Assembly (NCBI GenBank): GCA_033344775.1 | Contig: JAWPMT010000001.1 | Coordinates: 744,001 to 808,000 of the forward strand | Length of the DNA stretch: 64,000 bases | From: Cytophagales bacterium | GTDB taxonomy: Bacteria; Bacteroidota; Bacteroidia; Cytophagales; Cyclobacteriaceae | Reading direction: 5' to 3' | Shown here: positions 9,484 through 19,018 of the stretch, piece after piece | How the letters are laid out: each line of letters begins with the position of its first letter | How positions within the stretch are numbered: the stretch's first letter is position 1 | Notes under the pieces: generated by a model | The model's database searches: none | Told to the model about the DNA's origin: nothing | Seen by the model: the letters and a program-made list of their open reading frames with translations, nothing else | Translations under genes and position numbers: made by a program

Positions 9484-11148
9484 ATGAAGTTTAAGCTCCT
9501 AGCCCTCACCTTGTTACTGACTGCTTACGCATGTAATACACCGAAAACTCAAGTGGAAGAAAAACCTGCGGAAGCAGCTCAAGCTGCCGAAGCAAATTTC
9601 ATGTGGGAAAATGCCAACATGTATTTTCTGTTGACGGATCGGTTCAAAAATGGTGATCCCTCCAATGACAATTCATTTGGCCGACAACCAGATGGTGCAC
9701 CATTGCGGAGCTTTATGGGCGGAGATATCCGTGGAGTGATCCAGAAACTGGACGAAGGTTATTTTCAGGAGCTTGGTGTCAATGCCATTTGGATGACACC
9801 TGTTTTTCAACAAGTCAAATCATCCGTAGACGAAGGTTATGGTAGTCAATACGCCTTCCATGGTTATTGGATCTCCGACTGGACCACACTGGATCCAAAT
9901 TTTGGAACAATAGAAGACTTAAAAGAACTGATCAAGAAAGCCCACAACCAGGGCATCCGGATCGTATTTGATGTAGTGATCAACCATACCGGGCCTGTTA
10001 CAGAGATGGACCCTAAATACGAAGAATCCTGGGTACGCACCTCTCCACAATGCACCTACAGTAGCTACGCCTCAACCGTGACTTGTACTTTAGTGGAAAA
10101 CCTACCTGATGTTAGAACTGAATCAGATGAAGCCGTCGAGCTACCCCGGTACTTAGTAGACAAGTGGAAAGCAGAAGGCCGCTATGAGCAGGAAGTGGCC
10201 GAACTAGATGCGTTTTTTGAAGCTACCGGCCATCCAAGAGCTCCCCGCTTCTACATCATGAAATGGATCACCGATTATATCAAAGAATTGGGCATAGACG
10301 GATTGCGCGTTGATACGGTAAAACATGTGGAAGAAACCGTCTGGAAAGAACTCTATCAATTGGCACTACAGGCATTAAAGGATTGGAAAACAGCTAACCC
10401 GGCTGAGAAACTAGATGATCTGGACCTATACTATCTAGGTGAAGTTTACAATTACTCGATCTACAACAAGGAGTTCACCATGGATGGTGGTGTTGAAAAA
10501 ATCGACTACTACGCCCAGGGTTTCAACAGCTTGATCAACTTTGCCTTCAAAGGGGAAGTCGTCAAAAAACCTGAAGAAGTATTCTCCACTTATTCCAATA
10601 TTCTGAACAGTCCTGAGTGGGAAGGACTAACTACTCTGCATTACATTGCCTCTCATGATGATGGCGCCATTCTGGATCGTTCAAGAGAGCAGATCAAAGA
10701 CTTTGCTACGATGCTGATGCTCGTACCCGGAGGTGCTCAAATCTATTATGGAGATGAATTAGGCAGAAAACTGGAATATGAAGGTGCATCCGGAGATGCG
10801 ACCTTGAGAACGCCAATGCCCTGGGAAGAACTTGAGACCAATGAAACCATGCAAGCTACATTAGCACACTGGCAAAAGCTCGGGAAATTCAGAAGAGACC
10901 ACCCTTCTATCGGCGCTGGGGTTCATGAAATGATTCAAGCAGCTCCTTATACTTTCAAAAGAACTTTATCTGATGAAGTTACTGATCAGGTAGTTGTGGT
11001 AATGGACCCCACTTCTGAAGTAAATGTCGCAAATACCTTTCCAGAAGGACAGGAAGTAAAAGACCATTACAGTGGAGCAATTGGAATTGTAAAAGATGGA
11101 AAAGTTACCTTCAATCAGGATAGTCCCATCAGGCTAGTAGCGCTATAA
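9484..11148 (+). CDS. GH13 alpha-amylase family lipoprotein
   Basis: 554 aa, lipoprotein signal ending in TAYAC, so lipid-anchored, probably periplasmic or outer membrane. GH13 regions are intact: FDVVINHTG (region I), GLRVDTVKH with nucleophile Asp277 (II), YLGEVYN with acid/base Glu320 (III) and ASHDD with the transition-state Asp at 392-393 (IV). Hydrolysis of alpha-1,4-glucans or maltodextrins is expected. No SusC/SusD pair is adjacent, so it is not in a classical utilization locus here. Confidence 0.92.
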   Translation: MKFKLLALTLLLTAYACNTPKTQVEEKPAEAAQAAEANFMWENANMYFLLTDRFKNGDPSNDNSFGRQPDGAPLRSFMGGDIRGVIQKLDEGYFQELGVNAIWMTPVFQQVKSSVDEGYGSQYAFHGYWISDWTTLDPNFGTIEDLKELIKKAHNQGIRIVFDVVINHTGPVTEMDPKYEESWVRTSPQCTYSSYASTVTCTLVENLPDVRTESDEAVELPRYLVDKWKAEGRYEQEVAELDAFFEATGHPRAPRFYIMKWITDYIKELGIDGLRVDTVKHVEETVWKELYQLALQALKDWKTANPAEKLDDLDLYYLGEVYNYSIYNKEFTMDGGVEKIDYYAQGFNSLINFAFKGEVVKKPEEVFSTYSNILNSPEWEGLTTLHYIASHDDGAILDRSREQIKDFATMLMLVPGGAQIYYGDELGRKLEYEGASGDATLRTPMPWEELETNETMQATLAHWQKLGKFRRDHPSIGAGVHEMIQAAPYTFKRTLSDEVTDQVVVVMDPTSEVNVANTFPEGQEVKDHYSGAIGIVKDGKVTFNQDSPIRLVAL

Positions 11149-11258
11149 AATCAAGAAAAACGCTTTTAGGAAAAGATCCTTAAAACCCGACAAAGTGATT
11201 CGCTAGAGTGAGCTAAAATAATTAGCTGTCTTAAGAAAAAGATTCTTGGATATTTGAA

Positions 11259-11282
11259 ATTAGATTTTTATAAAAATCTAAT
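11259..11282. repeat. Perfect 24-bp AT-rich palindrome
   Basis: ATTAGATTTTTA followed by its exact reverse complement TAAAAATCTAAT. It lies in the 255-base gap between the amylase and the histidine kinase gene, 122 bases before the kinase start. The rest of the gap (11149-11403) is AT-rich and holds no credible gene. Candidate operator or bidirectional terminator. Confidence 0.55.
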
Positions 11283-11403
11283 AATCAAACACTTACATCA
11301 TTTTGGGTATAGTATTTATTCCATTTAAGAAAAATTGTAATGTCTAATTAACTTATTAAGGTAAGAACCTAAGTGAGAATGGACATTAACAACTTAAAAG
11401 CTA

Positions 11404-12393
11404 ATGGATATGGAAACAATACTATTGAATTTGATTTTCTTAGTGGCACTCGGTGTGTTGGTCAATTATGGATACTCGATCCTCGTGTCCCAAAGTAATC
11501 TTTTAAAAGCCGAAGGCTTCAACGATTATTACTCTATATTATTGCAATCACCTCTTCTTCTTAAGCTCAATCCTTTCTTCGGTTTGAAACGAAGAATGCT
11601 GGAATTGACTAAAGAACGAGACAAACTGAGTCATGTAATACAGCAAGTATTATCTCGTCAGAACAAATCACAAGAGCAGATCAAAACTGCATATATGGCC
11701 AAAATCAATGAAGGAATGGCCCATGAGTTAAATAATTCTCTGAACATCGTTAATGGAGCGATAAAACCAATCTGTCAAGATTTTGAAGCATTAAAATCTC
11801 ATATCAAAGTTGAAGGAGAAACTGGTGCACAGCTCATGGCTGAAGTGGAACTGTTACTCAAGGCCCTTGCTCAGAGTGCCGAAAGGGCCTGTGATTCAGC
11901 ATCAAATTTTCTGGATATGCTACCTGATCAGATTGAAAGTTTCGATGAAGAGCAGCAGTTGGATGTAGTGGTAAAACGAATGATCAATTGGTACAAGATC
12001 TTATACCCCGAGATCACATTTAACTTTCAAATTGAAATGGATCTCCAGCTAAACTCGGAAGCCTCCGATCTCTTAATGGCCATCAATTGCTTACTCATCA
12101 ATGCCATCGAGGCAAGTGTTCAAAGACCGAACGCTAAAATTGATATCGGAATCCTGGGAAACAAAGGCCAATTAGTTGTAGTTGTTATGGATAATGGCAA
12201 GGGAATTCCCAATGAAATCAAGGGAAGAATCTTTGAACCATTTTTCACAACGAAGGATAGCATTCAAATCGCAGGACTTGGGCTTTTCAATATTTATGAA
12301 CTGATTACAAAAAAAGATGGATCCATCAGGGTGAAGGACAATCCGAACGGCGAAGGCGGAACCATATTTAGCGTGAATCTACCGGTTGACTAA
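11404..12393 (+). CDS. Membrane-anchored sensor histidine kinase
   Basis: 329 aa: a single N-terminal membrane helix (about residues 5-27) and no recognisable sensor domain. The DHp motif is EGMAHELNN with phospho-accepting His107. The ATPase domain has an N box (NCLLINAIEAS), G1 (DNGKGIP), F box (IFEPFFTTK) and G2 (GLGLFNIY). All catalytic boxes are intact. No response regulator is adjacent; the small lipoprotein and TPR lipoprotein following it may be sensory partners. Input could come through the helix or from a partner protein. Confidence 0.88.
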   Translation: MDMETILLNLIFLVALGVLVNYGYSILVSQSNLLKAEGFNDYYSILLQSPLLLKLNPFFGLKRRMLELTKERDKLSHVIQQVLSRQNKSQEQIKTAYMAKINEGMAHELNNSLNIVNGAIKPICQDFEALKSHIKVEGETGAQLMAEVELLLKALAQSAERACDSASNFLDMLPDQIESFDEEQQLDVVVKRMINWYKILYPEITFNFQIEMDLQLNSEASDLLMAINCLLINAIEASVQRPNAKIDIGILGNKGQLVVVVMDNGKGIPNEIKGRIFEPFFTTKDSIQIAGLGLFNIYELITKKDGSIRVKDNPNGEGGTIFSVNLPVD

Positions 12394-12567
12394 ATCATTG
12401 GCAATAAGAAAAGGAATCATTAAAACATCAAGAAGAATAATCTTATTACAAATAGGAAAATTCATCTTCCTTTTCACCGGAAAAAGCCTCAAAACGAAGA
12501 ATTTTAATAATACAGAGAAGATTTCAAGAACATTTTTATATTGCCTTCGGACTATCACGATTGATAT

Positions 12568-12747
12568 ATGATGAGACGAGTGAAGTACACGCTATTTACC
12601 TACGTACTTTTTGGAGTCTGTTTGTTTGCTTTTTCCTCATGTGAAGAAGATTCGGAGATTTTGGATAATCTGGAAATTAAGAAGGAAACAGATGACGACA
12701 AATCGACGGTAGAACAGCCAGCTATTAATAGCCCAGGTGGTAACTGA
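12568..12747 (+). CDS. Small lipoprotein (59 aa)
   Basis: ATG at 12568 (alternative at 12571). Begins MMRRVKYTLF, with a hydrophobic stretch ending in lipobox FSSC and Cys at residue 25, followed by an acidic 34-residue tail (EEDSEILDN...). No known domain. It lies between the sensor kinase and the TPR lipoprotein on the same strand, with 39 bases to the next ATG, so a three-gene unit is likely. The stretch 12394-12567 before it shows no convincing gene. Confidence 0.65.
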   Translation: MMRRVKYTLFTYVLFGVCLFAFSSCEEDSEILDNLEIKKETDDDKSTVEQPAINSPGGN

Positions 12748-12786
12748 TATTTTTAATATTGAATTAATCAATTCAACCACAAAAAA

Positions 12787-14109
12787 ATGAACCGTAAGAG
12801 ACAAAATTGGAAAAAGATCATTCCTACATTTATTATAGGATGTTGCTTATTGGCTGCATGTGAAATGCAAGCTGATCAAGAAATACTTGCCACCTCTGAA
12901 TCCGAATCTTTGGAAGTGGCGTTGCAAGAGACGCGGGAGTTCATGTATGATGATCCAATTCGAGGAATCTCCAGTCTGGATGAAATCATCGATCAAGCTA
13001 AATCGCAAAACTCAGCACTAATAACTGGTAAGGCTCTATGGTACCAGGCATATCTACAACATCAATTGATGGATGATGTATCTAAAGCATATTTTGCGTA
13101 TAAGGAATCACTGAAATATCTGGATCAAACTACAGATGCAATCACCAAAGCAAAAGTCAGGAACAACCTGGCTGTCTTGAACGAATATTATGGTCAATAT
13201 GATTTCGCGATTAGCATCTATCAAAGTATTCTTGAAGATCGAGACAAACTTGCGGAAGAGCAGCTTTCTAACGTCTATTATAACCTTGGCAGAAATTACA
13301 AACTGAAAGGAGATGAAGAATCGTTCTTCAAAGCGGAAGATGCTTTTACACAATCACTGGAATTGGCTCAAAGCATTGATCACCATAGAAACATTGCCCG
13401 TGCGAATAATCAGGTTGGTATGATGTATAAGGATCTTGCTGATTATGACATGTCCAGAATCGCTTACAGGAATACTATTCGAGATTATCAAAACGATTCC
13501 AAAAGTGATGGTGTATTAGATTTTGTAGGACAGGCCTATCATGGAATGGGAGTCACCTACATGGAGCAAGAACGATTTGACGAAGCTAACGAAGCCTTTA
13601 GAGAAGCGTTAAAATATAAAACTGATAGTGAATCTATTTTTATCACCAAATATGATCTTGGAAGTGTGCTTTTTGAACTTGGCCAACCTATGGAAGCTAT
13701 CGCTACCTGGAAAGATGCCCTGAAAGAAAAACACAATAAAAATGAGCGAATCCAGGTAGAAATTTATGCTAAACTCACTTCTGCACTTGCTGCACACAAT
13801 GAATATGCAGACGCTTTAATGTATGCACAAATTTATAATGAGCATATCAGTAACATTCTTTCCGAAGGTGAAAAATATCAAGCTGAAAACAATCGAGTGA
13901 TCTTTGCAGATATCATCCGCGAGTACGACGAATTCAATCAAGTCATTCCTTTTTACAAGGAACCGTGGGCCATTGTGCTCATGTTTATTTTCATCGCTTT
14001 AGCGGTGTACACAGGCAGTCGTGCCTATTATCAATCTAAATTATCCACGAAGGTGTCTGATACAAGATCTGAAATCCAGATCGAATTTCAGAACATCAAA
14101 CTAGATTAA
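12787..14109 (+). CDS. TPR-repeat lipoprotein with C-terminal membrane helix
   Basis: 440 aa; lipobox LLAAC near residue 25 predicts lipidation. Residues ~60-370 are tandem TPR helices (e.g. AYHGMGVTYMEQERFDEAN). A hydrophobic helix near 395-412 (WAIVLMFIFIALAVYTG) precedes a short charged tail. In many Bacteroidota, TPR proteins of this form are fused to kinase or HTH output domains; here the output is missing and a separate kinase lies two genes upstream, so it may be the periplasmic sensor for that kinase (inference). Confidence 0.8.
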   Translation: MNRKRQNWKKIIPTFIIGCCLLAACEMQADQEILATSESESLEVALQETREFMYDDPIRGISSLDEIIDQAKSQNSALITGKALWYQAYLQHQLMDDVSKAYFAYKESLKYLDQTTDAITKAKVRNNLAVLNEYYGQYDFAISIYQSILEDRDKLAEEQLSNVYYNLGRNYKLKGDEESFFKAEDAFTQSLELAQSIDHHRNIARANNQVGMMYKDLADYDMSRIAYRNTIRDYQNDSKSDGVLDFVGQAYHGMGVTYMEQERFDEANEAFREALKYKTDSESIFITKYDLGSVLFELGQPMEAIATWKDALKEKHNKNERIQVEIYAKLTSALAAHNEYADALMYAQIYNEHISNILSEGEKYQAENNRVIFADIIREYDEFNQVIPFYKEPWAIVLMFIFIALAVYTGSRAYYQSKLSTKVSDTRSEIQIEFQNIKLD

Positions 14110-14199
14110 GTGACCTGTGTTCTAAGGACTAAGGTCGCTTGATCTTTGTTTTCTCTTGTTAGGATAAAATCAATCTTTAAATAACACATTGAAAAACGT

Positions 14200-14226
14200 A
14201 AAAGGATCCTCATGGATCCTTTTTGT
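14200..14226. terminator. Bidirectional terminator between convergent genes
   Basis: AAAAGGATCC, loop TCAT, GGATCCTTTT plus T. A-rich on one flank and T-rich on the other, so it can serve the TPR lipoprotein gene (+) and the convergent XRE gene (-). Confidence 0.8.
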
Positions 14227-14269
14227 TTGTAGTATTCTTTCATTCCAATCTTGCCACCGACAAGGAGAA

Positions 14270-14770
14270 CTACTTCTCTCCTATCTTACCGCTAATGATA
14301 TCGGAAAGGGTATCCTGCATAATATAGAAGTCCTTCAGTTTCTGGTTGTAAGCCAGAAATATCGCTTTTAAGTCCCCAAATAAGCGGCGACGGTCAATTT
14401 CATTGGTATCTTCCTCTTCTATTCTGCGCAGTTTATCACTGAAAAACGTAGCAATCCGGTCAATGTCATTGCGGGTGATCTCAAAGTTTTGAGTGGACTC
14501 ATTTACCAGATTCTCCAGCTTAGCTTCTGTGTTGTGCTCAATTTTAAACTCTTCATAATTACTCTCGGTCATCTCTTTGGTGATGAACAAGTGAAGGTTG
14601 ATCTTGAAGGCCTGAGCTACACTTCTCAAAACATCCGGTTTAGGGATTACATTGTTTTCGTATTTATTAATATTATGGCTTGGAACCCCAATAATTTCCC
14701 CAAACTCGCTCTGACTTTTGATGTTCTCAACCCTCCGTAAAGTCTTAATATTTTTATTAATCAGATCCAC
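14270..14770 (-). CDS. XRE-family transcriptional regulator
   Basis: 166 aa. Residues ~5-65 form a Cro/CI-type helix-turn-helix (LRRVENIKSQSEFGEIIGVP, then HNINKYENN), with recognition helix around residues 30-42. The C-terminal ~90 residues are charged and helical (DRIATFFSDKLRRIEEED), likely for oligomerisation. Standalone and convergent with the TPR operon; target unknown. The AT-rich region upstream of its start (14771-15010) holds its promoter and no other gene I can support. Confidence 0.82.
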   Translation of the reverse strand: MDLINKNIKTLRRVENIKSQSEFGEIIGVPSHNINKYENNVIPKPDVLRSVAQAFKINLHLFITKEMTESNYEEFKIEHNTEAKLENLVNESTQNFEITRNDIDRIATFFSDKLRRIEEEDTNEIDRRRLFGDLKAIFLAYNQKLKDFYIMQDTLSDIISGKIGEK

Positions 14771-15010
14771 TCTTTCCGCCTTTACTTAATATTAATACAT
14801 CTAAGAATATTTTTCTCAAAATTCTTCAAGCCTTATTTTTTATATCGTTGATTTACAGGGTTTTATGAAAAAAAATTAAATCAAGAAAATTTATCTTTCC
14901 AATAAAAGAATACGTGCTTAATTACAGAAGGTTTATAGCTAGATACTTCATTTCATTAAGAACCAGTTACTCATTAAGAGTCAGCTTATTCAACCAAACA
15001 CTGAGCTATG

Positions 15011-15045
15011 AAAAGTGCATCCCAGAGGGATGCACTTTTATTTTG
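15011..15045. terminator. Strong bidirectional terminator hairpin
   Basis: Perfect 13-bp stem AAAAGTGCATCCC/GGGATGCACTTTT with loop AGA. It lies 90 bases past the stop of the minus-strand peptidase gene, which it most simply terminates. On the plus strand the stem is followed by ATTTTG but no coding gene precedes it, so a short plus-strand transcript from the 14771-15010 region is possible. Confidence 0.8.
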
Positions 15046-15131
15046 TACCTATCAAATGTTAGACTTGCACGCCAGATGTGGCCTCTAAAACTACAAGACT
15101 CGCGGGACGATGAGAACTGAAGGATATTTCA

Positions 15132-18100
15132 TTAACGCTTATGGATCTTCAATGTGTTGATTTGTGTATCAGTTTTGACTTGTAATAGATAGGTCCCTGA
15201 GGTAAGGTCATTCAAGTTGATCCCTGTATATACATCTGCTGGAAGAAATTTCTTTATCAACTTTCCATCCAAAGAAGTGAGGTCTATTGATCTCACCTGA
15301 TTAAGGTCCTGTTCTTTAAGGTATAAAACATTACCTGCCGGGTTTGGATAAACTAATGTACCAGACTGATATATTTGGGTGTTCAAAACGAGGAATACCT
15401 CAAGAGGCGCTTCAAAAATGTCACTCTCATCAATTCCATCATTGACAGTAACAGAAACTAAAAGTTCCCCTACAAAACCTTCTGCTGGCATGATGGTATG
15501 GTCATCAACAGAATAATTTTCACCGGCACTAACTGTCAGTGTAAAATCTCCCGGAAAATCATGATCATCATCTTCAACTATAAAATCCGTAAGACTCAAG
15601 GTCCATGGGGTATCCTGCGGAATTAAAATGGGTGCTGATAGACCCGTAATTACTGGTATAATATTAAGTTTCTGTATTTCTACATTAACCGTATATACTT
15701 CACTCTCTTCAATACCGTCACTGACAGTAACAGGTACATTTAAGGTTCCTGAAAAGTCTAATTCAGGAGTAATCGTGTATCCATCAAGGGTATAATGTTC
15801 TCCCTCATGGACAGACAAAATAAAATCATCCGGGTAAGTATGGTCAGTATCCTCCACTTCCAAATCTGCAAGCGACAAGGTAAATGAGGTATTCTCAGAA
15901 ATGACAATCGGTTGGACCAAACCAATGATCACGGGTTCCTGGTTCAAATCTGCGGCTGTGAGGTTATAATACTTATCAATGATAGTATCAATTCGCCCAA
16001 TGATCTTGGCAGCGTGCACCTCATCGTATATAATGCGGATCGAATCCCATCGAGGAACATGGTAATTTGGATCCATGTGTTCGACCATCGAATGGTAGAT
16101 GTGTTGAATGGCTTCATTATCAGCGGGAACAGTAGCTCGATAGTGCAACAGGCGTTCTTTTACAATTTCAGATGTAGGCAAAGACTGCAATTCACTCACA
16201 AGGATGTCTGAAGGCAGGATTCCATGAAATTCAAAATGAGGCGCCATATTGACACCAAGCACTTCAGAAGCGGCAGCGATGAACTGATCATCTTCTAAAC
16301 TGTAAGGACTCCAATCAGGGTTGGCGATTTGATAATCATAGAAATATTGATTGATCTCGCCATAAGCCTCCCATCCAAACATTTTGGCAATGTCTACTAG
16401 TTTTACCAGGCCCCGACTTTGATAAAGTAACTGGTCCCATGGGCCATCGATCTCATAACCAATTCGGTTACCTTCATAGAAGTTCGGAGTTACGATCCAA
16501 TCAAGCGTCGCTTCTTCCAAAGTCAATCTTTGATTCTGAGAATAGACAAAAGCCGAATCGATCGACTCACCCATGGCGATACTATAAGCAGCAGTCGCCG
16601 GAATGTGAACATTGGTCTCTTGTTCAAAAGGCAGGGTTGGCATGTTATGTAAATGTCCATATTCATGGAAAATGATGTAATTAAATCGTGCTAAGCCTTT
16701 GTACCATTCCCGGCCTTGTCCGACCACCACAGGTTCATCCCATTGGTATTCATAAGGAAATGCTACCGTCTCCAAGGACATGGGGTAAGCGGCCGGTGCG
16801 GCCGTAAACTTTGCATGGCTATTTCTGTCTACCATCAGGTATTCACCTCTAAACCGCTCTAATGGTCTTCCCAGTGCAATATTTACGGCATCAAACATAT
16901 CATCCCAAACGGACAAGACGGAATCTGGAGATACCACATTCTTCACCATGCCATGAGGAATAGTGCACATGAATTTAGAGGATTCTATGTCTGCCCAGGG
17001 CACGTGGGCATTGGCTACCTCTGATTGAAATTCTTCTAGCGATGTTGAAAACCCTTCTTTCGTAGAATAGTATGGCGCTTTGATTGCTCCATCTACCTCA
17101 AAGGTTAGCGGTCCCAATTGTTTGCCATCAGGGACAGTAAGGTATATTCCTCCACCAAATGGATTCGCCACAGTTATGGTTTTGCTTTCAATTGCATACT
17201 GAGTGGATATTCTTGGATATCGAGTAAATTCATTCCAGGTTTCTTGCACGTTTTTTCGGTGCGCTCCGACAAATAATGTCATATCTTGTCTAATCGCCGC
17301 ATCGGGTACTGTGATTGTGACCAGTTCACCAGGAGCTACATAATACCCGCTGGGGCGAATGACTTCTTCCTGGTCATTGAGATGGAACCCTGGATCCGTT
17401 TGATAATCACCATCGATCGTAAAAGTGGCATCGGAGATGCGAGGAGCAGCGTTACTTACCGTACCGGGAAACAACTCATGATCTTTGAAGGTCAATCCTT
17501 CCATTTCTACCACGGTTGAGCCCCCATACTGATTATCTAAAATCCATTGCTGCATCTGGTATTGGATAGCCTCCATGGCGTGAAAGCCATCAGGAGACTC
17601 CTTAAATGGCTGATCAAAGATGGGTCCGTAAACAACTGAATAAGCTTCCATGTAAGTATGAATACTTGCTTTATTGGGCTGATACGATGTTTGGTCCCAA
17701 TTAGCGACAAAAACGCCGTGTAAAGAATCTATGGTCTCATTTGGTAATGTAGTCGTTCCTTGCAAATGATCCGTTAATAGCCCGATCACTGTACCCACTT
17801 GATCCGGATCGCCGGATAAGACCGGACTGGCAATTACCAAATAATCTACCTGAAGGTCGAGGCTCGGAGGTGGTTCGAAAAGATTAATATGGTTGTTGAT
17901 GTCAGACCCTACCGCCATCTGTTGTGAGATGGTTCGCTTGAATCCATCATAATCCAGGCGATCGTCAAAATAGGAAGTAGAAACCGAATTATTGACGATG
18001 TACTGTATGTATGGTGTAGCGGCATCAAAGAATATTCGAACAATCAGTTCGTACCAAATTCCTGAATCTATTTCACTTACAAAATCAAGCTTGCCTTCTG

Positions 18101-18545
18101 ATTGGTATATCGGGGGTCCGTAATTGATACCATCTCCGTAAGTAGTGATGATCCTGAGCTGACCTTCCCATTGCCGTGCGGTAATATCGAAACCTCCTAA
18201 ACGCTGATCGTAATCCTCTTTACTCGACAAAATGACTCGAGCATCTTCATCTGCTGTTGATTGCCAATCCCCCTCTACTTTGAAACGTACCCTGATCTCC
18301 AGAGAAGCGGACGTATCAATCGCAGCACTCAATGCGTTGGGCAACAGCAGATAGTCATAACTGCCCATCGTCACATATTCACCGCTTTCTATCATTGGGT
18401 TACCTTGCTCAACAGCATGATAGCTTCCGAATTGATCCTGAAAGTCATTATTAAACTCATATCGAGCTAATTGACCGTGGGATGGCCAGAAGACAATTGC
18501 CATTAATGAAAAGAAAACAAGTCGTGGAATGATGTAAGCATTCAT
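15132..18545 (-). CDS. Secreted M60-like zinc metallopeptidase with T9SS sorting domain
   Basis: 1137 aa. Signal peptide to about residue 25; a LamG/concanavalin-like domain (~30-230); an M60 (enhancin/gluzincin) module (~400-720) with the GYYVAPGELVTITVP entry segment and zinc motif His627-Glu-Tyr-Gly-His631 followed by a Glu at the expected spacing. Then come two ~95-residue cadherin-like repeats (each with ISENTSFTLSLADLEVED- or IPQDTPWTLSLTDFIVED-type starts) and a C-terminal type A sorting domain (VYPNPAGNVLYL ... GTYLLQVKT ... KIHKR). M60 enzymes often cut glycoproteins or mucins, so an extracellular glycoprotein substrate is plausible. Standalone gene. Confidence 0.88.
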   Translation of the reverse strand: MNAYIIPRLVFFSLMAIVFWPSHGQLARYEFNNDFQDQFGSYHAVEQGNPMIESGEYVTMGSYDYLLLPNALSAAIDTSASLEIRVRFKVEGDWQSTADEDARVILSSKEDYDQRLGGFDITARQWEGQLRIITTYGDGINYGPPIYQSEGKLDFVSEIDSGIWYELIVRIFFDAATPYIQYIVNNSVSTSYFDDRLDYDGFKRTISQQMAVGSDINNHINLFEPPPSLDLQVDYLVIASPVLSGDPDQVGTVIGLLTDHLQGTTTLPNETIDSLHGVFVANWDQTSYQPNKASIHTYMEAYSVVYGPIFDQPFKESPDGFHAMEAIQYQMQQWILDNQYGGSTVVEMEGLTFKDHELFPGTVSNAAPRISDATFTIDGDYQTDPGFHLNDQEEVIRPSGYYVAPGELVTITVPDAAIRQDMTLFVGAHRKNVQETWNEFTRYPRISTQYAIESKTITVANPFGGGIYLTVPDGKQLGPLTFEVDGAIKAPYYSTKEGFSTSLEEFQSEVANAHVPWADIESSKFMCTIPHGMVKNVVSPDSVLSVWDDMFDAVNIALGRPLERFRGEYLMVDRNSHAKFTAAPAAYPMSLETVAFPYEYQWDEPVVVGQGREWYKGLARFNYIIFHEYGHLHNMPTLPFEQETNVHIPATAAYSIAMGESIDSAFVYSQNQRLTLEEATLDWIVTPNFYEGNRIGYEIDGPWDQLLYQSRGLVKLVDIAKMFGWEAYGEINQYFYDYQIANPDWSPYSLEDDQFIAAASEVLGVNMAPHFEFHGILPSDILVSELQSLPTSEIVKERLLHYRATVPADNEAIQHIYHSMVEHMDPNYHVPRWDSIRIIYDEVHAAKIIGRIDTIIDKYYNLTAADLNQEPVIIGLVQPIVISENTSFTLSLADLEVEDTDHTYPDDFILSVHEGEHYTLDGYTITPELDFSGTLNVPVTVSDGIEESEVYTVNVEIQKLNIIPVITGLSAPILIPQDTPWTLSLTDFIVEDDDHDFPGDFTLTVSAGENYSVDDHTIMPAEGFVGELLVSVTVNDGIDESDIFEAPLEVFLVLNTQIYQSGTLVYPNPAGNVLYLKEQDLNQVRSIDLTSLDGKLIKKFLPADVYTGINLNDLTSGTYLLQVKTDTQINTLKIHKR

Positions 18546-19018
18546 AGAGGATCATTAAAATAAGGGGTCTATACAATCACTTAATATTTAATAAAAGCAA
18601 GTATGAATTGTACTATTTAAAGTTAAATTGACTTCATTATCATTTCCAAAGTACCTCCGGGACAAAGGGGAGACATTCATTCAAATTCGCTGAGAAATAA
18701 AAAAAGGTACGCTATAGCAGACGCACCTTTTTCAAATTAACCAAATTCAATCATAACTAATGCTTGTCAAGCATCTATTGATTGTTTCAAATGCTTATTC
18801 ATCATTCACTATGAATTTTGACTTATTGAAAAAAATTGATTGATGATTTAGAAAACCATCTCTTCCTTTTACCTCGTTTTTTCTATATCAAAAATTGGCC
18901 AATCGTGAGTTTCATTTCCACTGGTATCGAGTCGTTGGTTAAAATGCAGTGTTATTCCTCAGGAAGGTTCAGCTAATCAGCCCTTATAACCCTTCTTACC
19001 ATGCTACCCATTTGCTGA
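18546..19018. other. 473-base gene-free stretch
   Basis: AT-rich. It holds the upstream region of the M60 gene (18546-18690), a terminator-like hairpin (18699-18733) and a 15-base palindrome ATGCTTG-T-CAAGCAT at 18760-18774. No ORF with coding character was found. Confidence 0.6.
18699..18733 (-). terminator. Terminator hairpin downstream of the SDR gene
   Basis: On the minus strand GAAAAAGGTGCG pairs with CGTACCTTTTTT around a ~10-base loop with one mismatch, ending in six T. It is 286 bases past the SDR stop, the nearest minus-strand gene upstream. Confidence 0.6.

Noticed and set aside
12386-12571. 61-codon ORF overlapping the end of the kinase gene
   Set aside because: Overlaps the kinase stop and the start of the small lipoprotein, with Lys/Ile-rich composition expected from AT-rich spacer and no motif.
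14914-15120. 68-codon plus-strand ORF
   Set aside because: Runs straight through the perfect terminator hairpin at 15011; not a plausible gene.
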